Assembly (NCBI GenBank): GCA_945888565.1
Contig: CAMDAL010000259.1
Span: forward strand, 1 to 5,990
Length of the DNA stretch: 5,990 nucleotides
Direction of reading: 5' to 3'
From: Devosia equisanguinis
GTDB taxonomy: Bacteria; Pseudomonadota; Alphaproteobacteria; Rhizobiales; Devosiaceae
Below the pieces are notes generated by a model, which had not been told where the DNA came from, did not search any database, and worked only from the letters and a program-made list of their open reading frames with translations. This document shows, one piece after another, positions 5,844 through 5,990 of this stretch. Position 1 is the first letter of the stretch. Every line of letters starts with the position of its first letter. The translations under genes and the position numbers were made by a program.

Positions 5844-5990
5844 CTAGCCCGTCTTATTCACGCTGGGCCTGAAAGTGGGTTGGCGGACGTAGCGTAAGCA
5901 GCTGATTTGGAATAGGTTTTGGTTGCTTGGACCAACGCAATTCCAGACCACTGAGGCGCCACGCCCACCATGGATGACGATACCGGCCTT
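5844..5990 (+). mobile_element. Left end of a probable IS1380-family insertion sequence (continues past the window)
   Basis: CTAGCCCGTCTTATTCACG from 5844 resembles, from memory, the terminal inverted repeat of IS1380-family elements, which start (C)CTAGCCCG and end their first 20 bases in a TCAC-type motif. The match coincides exactly with the loss of the Sel1 reading frame. It is followed by about 110 bases of non-coding sequence and then a start codon at 5970, the usual spacing to the transposase. The other end and the target duplication (4 bp expected; ACAA at 5840-5843 is the candidate) lie outside or cannot be checked. Confidence 0.55.
5970..5990 (+). CDS. Start of a probable IS1380-family transposase (partial, 7 codons)
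   Basis: ATG at 5970 opens a frame reading MDDDTGL to the window end. IS1380-type transposases commonly begin M-x-D-D-T followed by a Leu-Pro-Phe stretch, so the start fits. Seven residues cannot prove it. A GAGG at 5953-5956 lies 13 bases before the ATG, rather far for a ribosome site. The assignment rests mainly on the terminal-repeat-like sequence at 5844. Confidence 0.4.

Overview
The window is GC-rich (roughly 60% or a little more, judged by eye). Its protein families (PrimPol-VapE replication protein, excisionase-like HTH, Sel1-repeat protein, IS1380-type element end) fit an alphaproteobacterium, probably Hyphomicrobiales/Rhizobiales. It looks like accessory DNA: the replication module of a cryptic prophage, phage satellite or integrative island, next to a decayed chromosomal-type gene hit by an insertion sequence. 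No integrase, capsid, terminase or tRNA gene is visible.

Layout. Positions 1-897 (+) hold an unrecognised protein whose true start may lie before the window. Positions 994-1242 (+) encode an 82-residue winged-HTH/excisionase-like protein. Its stop overlaps by one base the start of a 969-residue protein (1242-4151, +) that joins an N-terminal archaeo-eukaryotic-type primase-polymerase domain to a C-terminal VapE/VirE P-loop helicase domain. Positions 4152-4440 have no gene but are highly structured: a run of 14 G, then a perfect 18-bp inverted repeat (4228-4245 / 4330-4347). Each arm is built of two tandem 8-bp units. The arms enclose an AT-rich core (about 37% GC) with a smaller, almost concentric inverted repeat. 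I read this as a candidate replication origin or initiator-binding site for the adjacent primase-helicase. A 117-residue cysteine/HGG-motif protein (4441-4794, -) follows, transcribed towards the origin-like element from its own TATAAT promoter with a palindrome over the -35 region.

Positions 4889-5274 contain no convincing gene, only a 14-bp palindrome and a C9 tract. Positions 5275-5843 (-) hold a secreted Sel1-repeat protein that has lost its start codon. The reading frame breaks inside the signal peptide, where a sequence resembling an IS1380-family terminal repeat begins (about 5844). That element runs off the window and includes the first seven codons of a probable transposase (5970-5990, +).

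How the parts may work together (inference): the HTH protein and the PrimPol-VapE protein are translationally coupled and would act on the iteron-like element just downstream to replicate the island. The HGG protein is a separately controlled accessory phage-type gene. The Sel1 gene and the IS are flanking and probably unrelated in function.
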